A stretch of 64,000 nucleotides of DNA from Deltaproteobacteria bacterium (GCA_016717595.1 JADKFE010000031.1:1-64000), one strand, 5' to 3'. Numbered from the stretch's first letter, positions 16,660-29,057 are shown. The notes: a model not told the origin generated them from the letters alone. Program-made: numbers and translations.

Positions 16660-17663
16660 CGGGCCGCCCAGCGCAGGGCACGATCCGACGCCGGGGCGGG
16701 CGGGCCGACCATGACCGTGGGCTCGGGGCTGCCGATCAAGAAGAGCTGCTCCACGCCGCCAGCCCCCTCGGCCTGGGCGCGGAGCCAGACGAGCAGCGCG
16801 GCGGGATCGTCGGAGAGCGCCTCGGGGCGGCGCAGCACGAGGATCTCCGCGGGGTCCACCAGGAGGGTGGCGGCGAGGCCCAAGGCGTCCAAGGGGCCGG
16901 GGCCGTGGGCCTCGGCGGGGCACAAGGTCGGGCCGAAGCCCGCCCAGAGCAGCTCATCTTGGGCGACCAGCGCCAGCTCACCCAACGAGAACGGCGGGGC
17001 GGCCAAGGCGGCGCGGAGCTGGCGCACCCCCTCGCGGCTGCGGGGCTCGGCGGCGCGCTCGGCGCGGGCGAGGGCGGCGAGGTCAAGCTCCAGGGGGCCA
17101 CGGCCGCGAACGCGGCCACGAAGGGAGCGCACCAGGGCGTCAAAGGCGGGGCTCTTGTCCTCGTTGGGGCGCAGGCTCAGCTCGCCCAGATGAATCGAGA
17201 ACAGGGCGGGGCTCACTGAGGCGAGATCGGCGGAGAAGGCGTAGCCGACGCGCAGGGTGAGGCGGGCGTCCTCGTCGGCCAAGGCGGTGACGAGGCGGGG
17301 GTCACGCGCCGCGAGCTCCCGCAGGAGGCCGAACAGCGGCGGATCCACGGAGAGGGTGAGGCTGATCTTCAGCGTGGCCTGGCCGTGGGGGGCCAGGAGC
17401 GGCTTGAGGCGCGCGGGCTCACCGAGGGAGACCGAGGCCGGGGCGCCGCTCGGGTCGGGCTCCACCGAGGGCGCGGTGCCCAGGCGGGCGAAGGCGAGGC
17501 GGCAGGTCTCGGCGTCGAGGGCGCCCAAGCCCAGCTCAACGGCCAAGGCCAGGGCCTCGCGGGATCGGGGCGGCCCGCCGACGACGACCACGCGGCCCAA
17601 GCCGGTGATCGGCGTCGGGGCCAGCTCAGCGAAGCCCTCGGCGGTGACGGAGAGGATGACCAT
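16656..17663 (-). CDS. Hypothetical protein, about 335 aa
   Basis: ATG 17663 (MVILSVTAEGF) is preferred to the upstream in-frame start at 17684. The protein is Ala/Leu-rich with no membrane segment or signal peptide. Repeated short blocks (GLGRVVVVGGPP, LGLAATLLVDPAEILVLRRP, GVEQLFLIGSPEPTVMVGPP) alternate strand and helix like a Rossmann-type or tandem alpha/beta fold. I do not recognise the family. It is translationally coupled to the following zinc-ribbon gene. Confidence 0.55.
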   Translation of the reverse strand: MVILSVTAEGFAELAPTPITGLGRVVVVGGPPRSREALALAVELGLGALDAETCRLAFARLGTAPSVEPDPSGAPASVSLGEPARLKPLLAPHGQATLKISLTLSVDPPLFGLLRELAARDPRLVTALADEDARLTLRVGYAFSADLASVSPALFSIHLGELSLRPNEDKSPAFDALVRSLRGRVRGRGPLELDLAALARAERAAEPRSREGVRQLRAALAAPPFSLGELALVAQDELLWAGFGPTLCPAEAHGPGPLDALGLAATLLVDPAEILVLRRPEALSDDPAALLVWLRAQAEGAGGVEQLFLIGSPEPTVMVGPPAPASDRALRWAAR

Positions 17664-17730
17664 ACGCGCCTCACTTTGCGGCAATGTAGCCCGCCGCGCC
17701 CAGGCGTCTTGGCTAGGCTATGATTGGCCG

Positions 17731-18419
17731 ATGCTCTTCGCCGTCGGATCGATCCTCTCCTTCGGGTGGCTCACCCCCGCCCTCGCCGCTGATCCTCCCG
17801 CCGCGCCCGCCGCCCCGGTGGATCGCCACTACGTCCTCGGCGTGGACTGGGTGCCCACCTCCCGGGCCGACCTGGTGTGGATCGCTGAGGATCAGCTCAC
17901 CGGCACCCTCGCCGGAGAGTTCGACGGGGCCCTGCGCCCGGCGCTCACGGCCTACGGTGGCCTCCAGGGCGACAAGACCGCCTGGCTCCTCTCCTTGGGC
18001 GTGGCCCGCTCAACCGACGTGAGCTGGACCTTGGAGTCCCGAGAGACGACAGCCATGGGCGGCGTGCGCCCGGCGCTCGACATGCAGCGCTACGTCATGC
18101 CCCGGCAGACCGGCGCGGCGACGGCGTGGTTTGGCGCGGGGTCTCCGGCGTGATCCCCCTGGCCAGCGTGCGCAGCGCCGCCTACGGAGAACAAGAGGTC
18201 GAAGACGCCGCTGAGGAGGCTCGGGCCACCCGCAGCCGCATCGGCGGGGTCGGCGGGCGGGTTGGACTCGGCGCCGAGGTGCTCTTGAGCCCGGGGATCA
18301 CCCTGGGCCTACGCACCCACGTCAACGCCCACCGGGGCCAGACGCTGAACGAAGACGCCCTGCGTGTGGCCACTTGGATCTGGGCGGACGCCGCGCTGCG
18401 GCTTCAGATCGAGCTGTAA
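17731..18419 (+). CDS. Probable outer-membrane beta-barrel protein (one frame break)
   Basis: The gene starts at ATG 17731 with a signal peptide (SILSFGWLTPALAADPP). Alternating polar and hydrophobic strands follow (HYVLGVDWVPTSRADLVWIA, LTAYGGLQGDKTAWLLSLGV). Near 18145 the frame is lost. The continuation in the next frame, GGRVGLGAEVLLSPGITLGL to WADAALRLQIEL, ends with a typical beta-barrel terminal strand at 18419. Restored length is about 230 aa. No specific family is recognised. Confidence 0.55.
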
Positions 18420-18517
18420 AAAGATCACGCCGCCGCCAACGGTTGCCTCGGGGGAGGGGGTGGGTTACAAACGCCGCCCCTCGAAATCTTCGCTCAGGTG
18501 GCCCGACGAGCCTGCTT

Positions 18518-18534
18518 CCTCACATCTTGTGAGG
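18518..18534. promoter_or_regulatory. Perfect inverted repeat upstream of the ATP synthase operon
   Basis: CCTCACATCTTGTGAGG is a 7-bp perfect inverted repeat around a 3-base centre, 63 bp before the first atp gene. It could be an operator or a short hairpin in the mRNA leader. No run of Ts follows, so it is not a terminator for the barrel gene. Confidence 0.5.
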
Positions 18535-18596
18535 GGTAAAGCCGAGCCCCACGCTGAGCTTGCCCAGCGAAGTCTGCCCCCCTCCACGAGCGCAGC

Positions 18597-19085
18597 ATGA
18601 CCTTGGCTCTTCTGCTCATCGTCCCCGCGGCCCACGCCGCCACGGGGATGTCCCTCACCCCCGACCTAACCCTCATCCTCATCCAGCTCGTGCCCTTCTT
18701 GGCCACGCTGGCGATGCTGAACGCCCTGCTGTTCAAGCCGATGTTGGCCTACTTAGAGGACCGGCATCAGGCGACGGTGGGCGCGAAGGAGCAGGCGGCC
18801 AGCTTGGTGCAGAGCGCCGAGCGCGCCGCCCAAGAGGTCGAGAACCGGCTCAACACCGCCCGCGGTGAGCTGGCTGAGGTGCGCGCCACCCGCCGCAAGG
18901 CCGCCTTGGCCGACCGCGACGAGCGCATCGCCCTGGCCCGCAAAGAGAACGACAAGCGCCTGCACGACGCCGTCGAGGTCATCTCTGGTGAGGCCGAGCT
19001 GGCCAGCCAAGAGCTTGAGCGCCTCTCCCGCATGATCGCGAACGACGCGGCGAGCAAGGTGCTCGGCCGCACCATCTCGGCTTGA
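18597..19085 (+). CDS. ATP synthase F0 subunit b' (first b-type subunit)
   Basis: 162 aa. A hydrophobic N-terminal anchor (LTLILIQLVPFLATLAMLNA, then LLFKPM) is followed by a long charged helix up to the C-terminus (LERLSRMIANDAASKVLGR). This is the peripheral-stalk b/b' design. With the following b gene it would form a b-b' heterodimer linking F1 to the membrane a subunit. Being first in the cluster, before a second b gene, suggests the b' role. The N-terminus also resembles a signal peptide (LIVPAAHAATG). It is followed after 9 bp by the second b subunit. Confidence 0.85.
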   Translation: MTLALLLIVPAAHAATGMSLTPDLTLILIQLVPFLATLAMLNALLFKPMLAYLEDRHQATVGAKEQAASLVQSAERAAQEVENRLNTARGELAEVRATRRKAALADRDERIALARKENDKRLHDAVEVISGEAELASQELERLSRMIANDAASKVLGRTISA

Positions 19086-19094
19086 GGAGGAACC

Positions 19095-19679
19095 ATGAAC
19101 CGCCTCGCCAGCGCCCTCATCTGCTCGCTCCTGCTCCCCTCCGTGGCCTTCGCGGCCGGCGGTGAGCACGGCGGCATCCCCTACGACAAGATCGCCCTGC
19201 ACGCGGTCAACTTCGTCATCCTCGTCGGCGGCCTCTACTTTGTCGCCCGCACCGCGATCAACGACGCCGTGCGCAACCGCACCCTCGCCATCCGCAACGA
19301 GCTTGACGAGGCCGTGCGGGCGAAGGCCCAGGCCCAGGCCCAGTTCGACGTGCTCCAGGCCCGCCTCGACGGCTTCGTGGCCGAGCTCGCCACCCTTCGC
19401 GCTGAAGGGGTCGCCGAGTCCGAGCGTGAGGCCCAGTACATCGCCGAGCGCACCGAGCGCGACGTGGCGCTCACGAAGAGCAACACCGAGCGCATCATCC
19501 GCGACGAGACGTCCCGCGCCCGGGTTCGTCTCCAGCAAGACGCCGCCGAGCTCGCCGTGAAGATCGCTGAAGAGCTCCTCCAAGCCCGCATGACCGGCGA
19601 CGATCAGTCCCGCCTCGCCCGCGAGTTCCTCGACGTCGTCAACCAAGACGCGAAGAAGGAGACCGTCGCTCATGGCTGA
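19095..19679 (+). CDS. atpF: ATP synthase F0 subunit b
   Basis: 194 aa. A signal-like leader (ALICSLLLPSVAFAAGG) precedes the membrane helix (HAVNFVILVGGLYFVARTA). A long coiled stalk runs to the C-terminus (DDQSRLAREFLDVVNQD). A b subunit with such a leader is usual in deltaproteobacteria. It anchors delta and F1 to the membrane sector. The start has AGGAGG about 5 bases upstream. The 3' end overlaps atpH by 8 bp, so the pair is translationally linked. Confidence 0.9.
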   Translation: MNRLASALICSLLLPSVAFAAGGEHGGIPYDKIALHAVNFVILVGGLYFVARTAINDAVRNRTLAIRNELDEAVRAKAQAQAQFDVLQARLDGFVAELATLRAEGVAESEREAQYIAERTERDVALTKSNTERIIRDETSRARVRLQQDAAELAVKIAEELLQARMTGDDQSRLAREFLDVVNQDAKKETVAHG

Positions 19680-20241
19680 CATCACCACCGCCGAGCGTTA
19701 CGCCCGGGCCCTCGTCGAGCTGGCCGCTGAAGAGGGCGCCATCGAGCACACCTCCTCCGACGTGCTCCGCGTCTACTCCTTGTTGACCGACCGCGAGAGC
19801 CCGCTGCTCCCCGCGCTGGCGCACCCCGGCTTCTCCCCTGAGGAGCGGATGGCGGTGCTCAACGACGTGCTCGCGATCCTCAACCTCCGCGTCACCGTCG
19901 CCAACTTCCTCCGCGTCGTGCTGGAGAAGGGCCGCGCCGGGATGTTGCCCCTGGTGCTCGACGCAACCCTTCGCCTCGCTGACGCCCAGTCGGGCCGGGT
20001 GCGGGCCAAGGTCACCACGGCGATGCCGCTGTCCGACGGCCTCAAAGAGCTCGTGCGCCAGGCGCTCTCCGCGTCTGTGGGCAAAGAGGTCATCATCACG
20101 GAGCGCATCGACGCCTCGATCCTCGGCGGCGTGATCGCCGAGGTTGAGGGCCGCGTCTTTGACGGCTCCGTCCGCTCTCGCCTCGACGCGCTCCGGCAAG
20201 AGCTCCTCTCCGCCAACCTCTCTCTCGGTGGCGAGGCCTGA
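19672..20241 (+). CDS. atpH: ATP synthase F1 subunit delta
   Basis: 189 aa, normal for the family. The N-terminal helical domain begins ERYARALVELAAEEGAIEHT, and the C-terminal part carries the conserved VITERIDASILGGVIAEVEG segment (consensus IDPSLIGGVVVRVGD). The protein joins the b stalk to the top of the alpha3-beta3 ring. It overlaps atpF by 8 bp and is followed by a 58-bp gap before atpA. Confidence 0.93.
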   Translation: MADITTAERYARALVELAAEEGAIEHTSSDVLRVYSLLTDRESPLLPALAHPGFSPEERMAVLNDVLAILNLRVTVANFLRVVLEKGRAGMLPLVLDATLRLADAQSGRVRAKVTTAMPLSDGLKELVRQALSASVGKEVIITERIDASILGGVIAEVEGRVFDGSVRSRLDALRQELLSANLSLGGEA

Positions 20242-20299
20242 GCCGCGAAGCGGCCGCCCGCCCGATCCCCCTCTCTCCGACCTTCCTGGAGCCTCGCTC

Positions 20300-21874
<1,575 letters not shown>

Positions 21875-21910
21875 TCTTCTCCCCCGGGAAACTCGCTCAA
21901 GGAGCCCGCT

Positions 21911-22806
21911 GTGGCCTCTCTCCGCGACATTAAGCGCCGGATCCAGTCGGTCAAAAACACCCGACAGATCACCAAGGCCATGAAGATGGTCTCCGGCGCC
22001 AAGCTCAAGCGCGCGACGGACCGTGCCGTCGCCGCGCGGCCTTACCAGGAGTCGCTCTCCCGGGTGCTCGGCCGCGTGGCCGCCGCCGCGGGAGACACCA
22101 TCACCCACCCCCTGCTCGTCCAGCATGAGCAGGTGGAGAAGGTGCTCGTCGTCGTGATGGGCTCCGACCGTGGTCTGTGCGGCTCGTTCAACGGCAACAT
22201 CTTCCGCCGCTTAGAGCGCCACATCGAGAAGGAGCGTGAGAGCGGCAAGACCGTCTCTCTGCGCACCTTCGGCAAGAAGGCCCGCGGGCACTTCGGCCGC
22301 CGCAACTACAACATCGTCAGCTCCGTGACCGACCTCACCTTCTTGGGCTACGCCGACGCGGCCTTGGTGTTGGCCGACCAGCTCTCCGCCGAGTTCGCCA
22401 ATGGCGACGTTCACGAGGTCTGGCTCTCGTACAACTACTTCAAGTCCGCGGGCACCCAGATCCCCACGATCACGCGCCTTCTGCCCCTGTCGGTCGCGGC
22501 CGGCGGCAAGACGGCGGCGCGGCGGCCCCCCCGGGCGGCGCGGCGGGCTCGGTCGAGTACAAGTACGAGCCCGACGGCCAGCGTCTCCTCGACATCTTGC
22601 TGCCGATGCAGCTTCGCACCATTCTCCTCCAGGCGCTCCTCGACACCGAGGCTGGTGAGCACGCCGCGCGTATGTCCGCCATGGACAACGCCACCCGAAA
22701 CGCGGGTGACCTGATCAGCTCCTTGACCCTCGTCTACAACCGAGGCCGTCAGGCGGCGATCACCAAAGAGCTCATCGAGATCGTGTCCGGCGCCGAAGCC
22801 ATCTGA
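21911..22806 (+). CDS. atpG: ATP synthase F1 subunit gamma (one frame break)
   Basis: The gene starts at GTG 21911 (ASLRDIKRRIQSVKNTRQIT, the classical gamma N-terminus), and the C-terminus is the classical ARMSAMDNATRNAGDLISSL, then YNRGRQAAITKELIEIVSGA, ending at 22806. Between 22500 and 22540, in a GCC-rich stretch with seven Cs, the frame is lost. One missing base restores an Ala/Gly/Pro-rich linker followed by SVEYKYEPDGQRLLDILLP. This is the central rotor shaft and essential for ATP synthesis. An indel in this sequence is far more likely than a true mutation. The low-complexity linker is slightly longer than in most homologues. Confidence 0.93.
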
Positions 22807-22841
22807 CCCCCTCTTCAATCTCCGACTCGCAGGAGCCATTC

Positions 22842-24287
<1,446 letters not shown>

Positions 24288-24319
24288 GCTGAGCGCCCAG
24301 GCGCTTCACTGAGGAACCG

Positions 24320-24712
24320 ATGCCTATCGCCGTCGAGATCGTCACGCCGACCAAGGTCGCGCACAAGTCCGTCGCCAAAGAGGTCCGCGCGCCGGGCTTC
24401 TTCGGTGAGTTCGGTGTTCTGCCCGACCACGTCCCTTTCCTCACCGTCGTCGAGCCGGGCTTGGTGACCATCACCAGCGACAGCGGCGAGCGTTCGGTCT
24501 TTGTGGTGGGTGAAGGCTTCGCTGAGGCGGGCCCGGATCGCCTCATCCTGCTCACCGCCTCGTGTGAGGAGGCCGGCGGCGTAGACAAATCCGCCGCCCG
24601 CGCCGCCTTAGACGTCGCCGAGAAGGAGCTCGTCTCCCTCGACCCGAACAGCGGCGAGTGGAAGACGGCCGAGCGGAACGCCAAGCTCTCCCGGGCGCGC
24701 CTGCTCGCCTGA
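24320..24712 (+). CDS. atpC: ATP synthase F1 subunit epsilon
   Basis: 130 aa. The N-terminal beta-sandwich (VTPTKVAHKSVAKEVRAPGF, then FGEFGVLPDHVPFLTVVEPG) is typical of epsilon, with a shorter helical hairpin at the C-terminus. It sits at the base of the rotor and inhibits wasteful ATP hydrolysis. It is the last gene of the operon and a terminator follows within 25 bp. Genes for subunits a and c (atpB, atpE) are not in the window, so they must be encoded elsewhere. Confidence 0.95.
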   Translation: MPIAVEIVTPTKVAHKSVAKEVRAPGFFGEFGVLPDHVPFLTVVEPGLVTITSDSGERSVFVVGEGFAEAGPDRLILLTASCEEAGGVDKSAARAALDVAEKELVSLDPNSGEWKTAERNAKLSRARLLA

Positions 24713-24735
24713 TCGGGTCGCTGAGCCCGTCTTGA

Positions 24736-24767
24736 AGACCGCCAAGGGCTAACTCTTGGCGGTCTTC
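24736..24767 (+). terminator. Rho-independent terminator of the atp operon
   Basis: A perfect 11-bp stem, AGACCGCCAAG (24736-24746) and CTTGGCGGTCT (24755-24765), with an 8-base loop follows atpC. The trailing T tract is short (TCT), so termination may be partly dependent on other factors. Confidence 0.8.
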
Positions 24768-24814
24768 TGCGCTCTGGGGCTCGCGACGGCGGGGGGCGGT
24801 GTTAGGCTCAACGC

Positions 24815-25718
24815 ATGAAGGCGCTCCTGATCGCGCTGTGGAACAACACAGGAACTCATCACCTCCCTGAGCGCGCCTCGGCGGCGGCGTATTACCTCCT
24901 GTTCGCGGGGCTGCCGTTCGTGGTCGCGCTCCTCGACGTGCTCACGCTCTTGCACCTCGACGACCAGCTCCGCACCTTACAGCTCGTCATCGAAGAGACC
25001 TTCCCGCCCGACATCTCCACGCTGTTTCTGGCCGAGCTGAGCCGGGTGGTGGAGGCACGATCGGCCCCCCGCGCGCTGTTGGCGTTTGGCCTCGCGGTCT
25101 ACAGCGGCGAGAAGGCCGTGAACTCCTTGATTCAGGGCGTGAACGCCGCCTACGCCACGCCGACGCCTCGCAACATGCTCCTCGATCGGCTCATGGCGGC
25201 GATCATGACCGGCCTGGGGCTCTTGGTGAGCCTCTTCGTCGTGTTTTTGCTGGCCGGGGGCGCCTGGGCGTTCACGATGATGGCCGAGCGGGGCCTGATC
25301 TCCATGGGCACGCTCTCGACCTTGACCGTGCTGCGAATGCCCGTGGTGCTGCTCACCCTGCACCTGTTGGTGAACGTGCTCTACCGCGTCGCCGCCGACA
25401 CGCCCTCTGCCTTGGCGCTGGGCGAGCTGGGGCAGCGTGATCGCCACCTTAGGCTTCGTGGCCGTGACCGAGGGCTTTCAGCTCTACGTCACCCGCGTGA
25501 CCGACCTCGGCGCCACCTATGGGAGCTTAGGCGCGGCGATCGGCCTGCTCTTGTTCTTGCAGCTCACCGCGTCGAGCGTGCTCTTCGGCGCGGAGATCGA
25601 CGCCTATCTGCTCAAACGCTCAGGCGGCAAGACGACACGCCCGACGCCCCGCTGGAAACGCCGCCTGGTCTCGGCCCCGCCGCCGGAGACGCCCCCGGCG
25701 ACCACAGACAAGGGCTGA
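24815..25718 (+). CDS. YihY/BrkB (UPF0761) family integral membrane protein (one frame break)
   Basis: Start ATG 24815. The N-terminal region (HLPERASAAAYYLLFAGLPF) and six hydrophobic segments match the YihY family, once called RNase BN and now regarded as membrane proteins of unclear function. The frame breaks near 25425. In the next frame the family's conserved end appears (ATYGSLGAAIGLLLFLQLTA, then LFGAEIDAYLLKR). Restored length is about 300 aa. It stands between the atp terminator and a convergent ABC transporter operon. Confidence 0.82.
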
Positions 25719-25726
25719 TCCGCGGC

Positions 25727-26473
25727 TCAGTCCTTCCCGGCCTCTTTTAAGAACGACTTGGTGGTCTCGTGCTGGGGGTCGCCGAAGACCTTGTCCGGCG
25801 GGCCGAACTCGACGTCGTGGCCCCCGGCGAAGACATGAACGTGGTCGCTCACCTGCCGGGCGAAGCGCATGGAGTGGGTCACGACGATCATCGTCTGGTC
25901 GGCCTTGGCGAGATCGGAGATCACCCCCAGCACCTCGTTGGCCATCACCGGGTCTAGGGCGGAGGTGGGCTCGTCAAAGAGGATCGCCTCGGGGCGCATC
26001 ATCAGGGTGCGGGCGATGGCCACACGCTGCTGCTGGCCGCCGGAGAGATCCCGGGGGTAAGCCTCGGCTTTGGCGAGCAGGCCCACGCGGTCCAAGAGCG
26101 CCACGGCCCGGGCGACGGCGGACTCTTTGGGCTCGTTGTCCACGAGCATCGGCGCCTCGATGAGGTTGCCGAGCACGCTTAGGTGCGGGAAGAGGTTGAA
26201 CTGCTGGAAGACGAAGCCCACGACCTTGCGCACCTTCTGAAGCTGCGCCGCGTCTTTGCGGGGGTGCAGGTTCGCCGAGAGCACATGGGGGCCAACCCGC
26301 ACGGCGCCGCCCTGGAAGGTCTCCAGGCCGTTGATGCAGCGCAAGAACGTAGACTTGCCGCCGCCCGACGGCCCGATGATCGCCGCGACCTCACCCCGGT
26401 TGACCGTGAGCGAGATGCCCTTGAGGATCTCCAGCTCGCCGTGGCGCTTGAACAGGGCGTCGACGTGAATCAT
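25727..26473 (-). CDS. Polar amino-acid ABC transporter ATP-binding protein
   Basis: 248 aa, close to GlnQ/HisP. Walker A is GPSGGGKST, the Q-loop region is FVFQQFNLFPHL, the signature is LSGGQQQR, Walker B is ILFDEPTSALDP, and the switch His is in VVTHSMRFA. It energises uptake of polar amino acids by the fused binding protein-permease encoded upstream. Its ATG (26471-26473) overlaps the TGA of that gene (ATGA), so the two are translationally coupled. Confidence 0.95.
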   Translation of the reverse strand: MIHVDALFKRHGELEILKGISLTVNRGEVAAIIGPSGGGKSTFLRCINGLETFQGGAVRVGPHVLSANLHPRKDAAQLQKVRKVVGFVFQQFNLFPHLSVLGNLIEAPMLVDNEPKESAVARAVALLDRVGLLAKAEAYPRDLSGGQQQRVAIARTLMMRPEAILFDEPTSALDPVMANEVLGVISDLAKADQTMIVVTHSMRFARQVSDHVHVFAGGHDVEFGPPDKVFGDPQHETTKSFLKEAGKD

Positions 26474-28095
26474 ACGTTCACCCCCGAGCCGCCGAGGCGC
26501 TTCTCGATGTTCCGGGCGATCAGAGACATGGGGTAGCTCATCACGAGGTACAGAAACGCGGTCATGAGCATCATCTCCACGACGGCTTGGGTGCTCATCG
26601 ACAAGACGGTGAACCGTTTGGTCAGCTCGATGAGCGTGACGACGGAGCACACCGAGGTGTCCTTAAACAGGGCGATGAAGTCGTTCACCACGGGCGGGAT
26701 GACGATACGCACGGCCTGGGGCACGATCACCCGGAAGATCGCCTGGGTGGGCGACATACCCAACGACAGCGCCGCCTCCATCTGCCCGCCGGGGATGGCC
26801 TGGATGCCAGCGCGGTAGATCTCCGACTCATAGGCCGAGTAGTTGATCGCCAGGCCCAACACCGCCGTGGTGAACGCCGGGATGTTCACGCCGAGCTCAG
26901 GCAACAAGAAGAAGATGAAGTAGAGCTGGAGCATCAGCGGCGTGCCGCGCAGAAACTCGACATACGCCGTGAGCGGCAGGCGCACCCACCCCGGGCCGTA
27001 CAGACGACCGACGGCGATGAGGATGCCCGCGAGCACGGCCAAGGGGAACGAGAGCCCGGCGAGCACGACGGTGAGCCCAGCGGACTTCACCAGCACCGGG
27101 AAGTAGTCTTGCACCACGACCCAGCCGCGCTTGCGGGTGCTCGTCACCGCGACGTCGGCCTGGGTGAGCGGCGCGTCGGCGGTGTTCACCTCGACCTGGG
27201 CGGCCTTCTCGTAGCCGAAAAACTTCGCGTGCTCGGCGAGGGTGAACAGCTCCTGCTGCTGTTTGTCCCAGATGCCATAACGGCTGTAGATGCGCTCCAG
27301 CTCGCCATTTCGCAGCATGAGGATCAGCGCCTCGTTCACCGCCTGGATGAGCTGCTTGTCGCCCTTTCGGGCGTAGATGACGTAGTAGCCCGGCGCGACG
27401 GGCTCACCGATGGGGCGCAGGGCGGGGAAGCTCGGGGCATAAAACGAGGCGATGGGCGTGTCTTGCAGCGTGGCGTCGAGCTTGCCCGTCTCCACCTCAC
27501 GCATGGCGTCGGTGTTGCCGTCGTAGCCGATGACCTCACACAGCGCGCCGCAGTGCTCCTCCATCACCTCTTGGGAGGCCGAGCCGGTCAACACGCCGAT
27601 CTTCATCAGGGCGCCGTCGGGGCGCGGTTTTTTGAGGTCGTCCCAGGAGGTGATCCCGGCGTCGTCGCTGCGCGCCATGAGCTGCAGGGCGTAGACGTAG
27701 TACGGCATCGACGCCTCAAACAGCTCGGCGCGCTCCGGGGACCACTCGTAGCCGTTGATGACGAGCTGCACCTTCTCCGCGCGCAGCAGATCGAGGAGCT
27801 TGTCCCATTGGCCTTGGGAGAACTCGGGCGTCACCTCAAGGTACTCGCCGAGCTTGTCGGCGAGGTCCACCTCAAAGCCGGTGACCTTCTCGGGGTCGTC
27901 CTCGCGGGGGAAGATGAAGGGCCCGCCGCCCTCCATGTCCGAGCCCCAGATGAGGCGTTTGTCCTTCTGGATCGTGGCCCAGGTGCCGCCGCCCTCGGCG
28001 GGGGCGGCGCCTTGGGCTGGGGTCTCCTGCGCGGCGGCGAGCCTCGGCAAACACAACATGACCAGGGCAAACAGCAGGCCGATCAGTCGGTTCAT
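26470..28095 (-). CDS. Fused periplasmic binding protein and permease of a polar amino-acid ABC transporter
   Basis: A 541-aa protein with two parts. After a signal peptide (LFALVMLCLPRLAAAQ), residues about 40-300 are a SBP_bac_3 solute-binding domain (KRLIWGSDMEGGGPFIF, KVTGFEVDLADKLGEYL, GVLTGSASQEV, RKGDKQLIQAVNEAL). Residues about 325-540 are a HisM-type permease with about five membrane segments, the EFLRGTPLMLQLYFIFFLLP hallmark and the EAALSLGMSPTQAIFRVIVP coupling loop that contacts the ATPase. Tethering the receptor to the channel is known in Gram-positive GlnP-type systems and is less usual in Gram-negatives. The start is ATG 28095. A barrel protein gene lies 5 bp upstream on the same strand. 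Confidence 0.93.
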   Translation of the reverse strand: MNRLIGLLFALVMLCLPRLAAAQETPAQGAAPAEGGGTWATIQKDKRLIWGSDMEGGGPFIFPREDDPEKVTGFEVDLADKLGEYLEVTPEFSQGQWDKLLDLLRAEKVQLVINGYEWSPERAELFEASMPYYVYALQLMARSDDAGITSWDDLKKPRPDGALMKIGVLTGSASQEVMEEHCGALCEVIGYDGNTDAMREVETGKLDATLQDTPIASFYAPSFPALRPIGEPVAPGYYVIYARKGDKQLIQAVNEALILMLRNGELERIYSRYGIWDKQQQELFTLAEHAKFFGYEKAAQVEVNTADAPLTQADVAVTSTRKRGWVVVQDYFPVLVKSAGLTVVLAGLSFPLAVLAGILIAVGRLYGPGWVRLPLTAYVEFLRGTPLMLQLYFIFFLLPELGVNIPAFTTAVLGLAINYSAYESEIYRAGIQAIPGGQMEAALSLGMSPTQAIFRVIVPQAVRIVIPPVVNDFIALFKDTSVCSVVTLIELTKRFTVLSMSTQAVVEMMLMTAFLYLVMSYPMSLIARNIEKRLGGSGVNV

Positions 28096-28100
28096 CTGTG

Positions 28101-29057
28101 TCACTCCTCGTCGTAGACGGCGGTGTAGTAGCCCGGCTCGGGGCGGAACACGTTCAGCGCCACAAACACGCCCGGGGACATCTGGGCCTCTTTGGCCGAC
28201 CACATGAGCTTGCCTTCAGCCATGACCTGCAGCCAGTCGCGGATGGTGACCTTGCCGCCCGCGCTCACGGCGCTGCGGTACACCCCGGTGTCGGCGAAAG
28301 ATCCCAAGGCGAGGTCGGGGTCGAGGTTCACCTCACCCCGCACGGTCGGGTTCACCGTCGCCTCCGGCATGCCGACGACGACGAGCTGGCCCCCGGCGAA
28401 GGGGCTGCCCGCGGACACGCCCGCGCCGCCGTCCAGCGCCACGGTGACGAGGTTGTGGGGGTAGACCTCACCGGAGTAGAACAGCGCGTAGAAGCCGTCT
28501 TGGGGGTAGGTCACGAAGCCGGTCCAGGTGGACCACAGCTCCGCCTCGGCGGACACACCCACACCCGCCGTCCAATACGGCTCAGGCAGCACCTCCCCCT
28601 CAGTCCAGCCGAAGTCCATGTCGGAGCCACCCCACACGAACACCTCGGCGTCGTTCTCAAAGTGCCAGGCGAACTCGGCCCCGAGCAGACGCCCGGGGCT
28701 CGCGCCGTTGAAGTAGTTGGAGTAGGTCGGCATGTAGTTGTTGCGGTAGTCCCAGTCCTCAAGCCCGATGTTCGGGTTGTGGATGCCGGCGCGCACGATG
28801 GGCCCCTCGGTGCCGACCTGCACCATCGCCCACTCCGGCGGGTAGGGCTGGAGCAGGCTGGGCGAGGCGAGGTCTGTCCAGAGATCGACGTCTACCCGCA
28901 CAAAGACCTTGCCCTGCTGCATTCGGAAGTCCACCTCACCCATGGTGGGCACGGACAGGCTGCCGGGGCTGAGGTCTAAGGCGGCGTCGAGAGAGCCGCC
29001 GAACCAGAGGTCAGCGGCCTGGGCCGGGGCGAGGAGCAGAGTGAGGGTGAGGAGCAT
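28101..29057 (-). CDS. Predicted outer-membrane beta-barrel (porin-like) protein in the amino-acid transporter operon
   Basis: 318 aa with a short signal peptide (LLTLTLLLAPAQAAD). It is rich in Trp, Tyr and alternating strands (GKVFVRVDVDLWTDL, GRLLGAEFAWHFENDAEVFV, AELWSTWTGFVTYPQDGFYA), and the pattern DWDYRNNYMPTYSNYF resembles porin-like barrels. I do not recognise a named family. The next gene starts 5 bp after its stop, so it probably lets the substrate of that transporter cross the outer membrane. This is inference from position. Confidence 0.65.
   Translation of the reverse strand: MLLTLTLLLAPAQAADLWFGGSLDAALDLSPGSLSVPTMGEVDFRMQQGKVFVRVDVDLWTDLASPSLLQPYPPEWAMVQVGTEGPIVRAGIHNPNIGLEDWDYRNNYMPTYSNYFNGASPGRLLGAEFAWHFENDAEVFVWGGSDMDFGWTEGEVLPEPYWTAGVGVSAEAELWSTWTGFVTYPQDGFYALFYSGEVYPHNLVTVALDGGAGVSAGSPFAGGQLVVVGMPEATVNPTVRGEVNLDPDLALGSFADTGVYRSAVSAGGKVTIRDWLQVMAEGKLMWSAKEAQMSPGVFVALNVFRPEPGYYTAVYDEE

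Noticed and set aside
26587..28116. 509-codon plus-strand open frame
   Set aside because: Antisense to the fused receptor-permease gene, which has clear domains on the minus strand.
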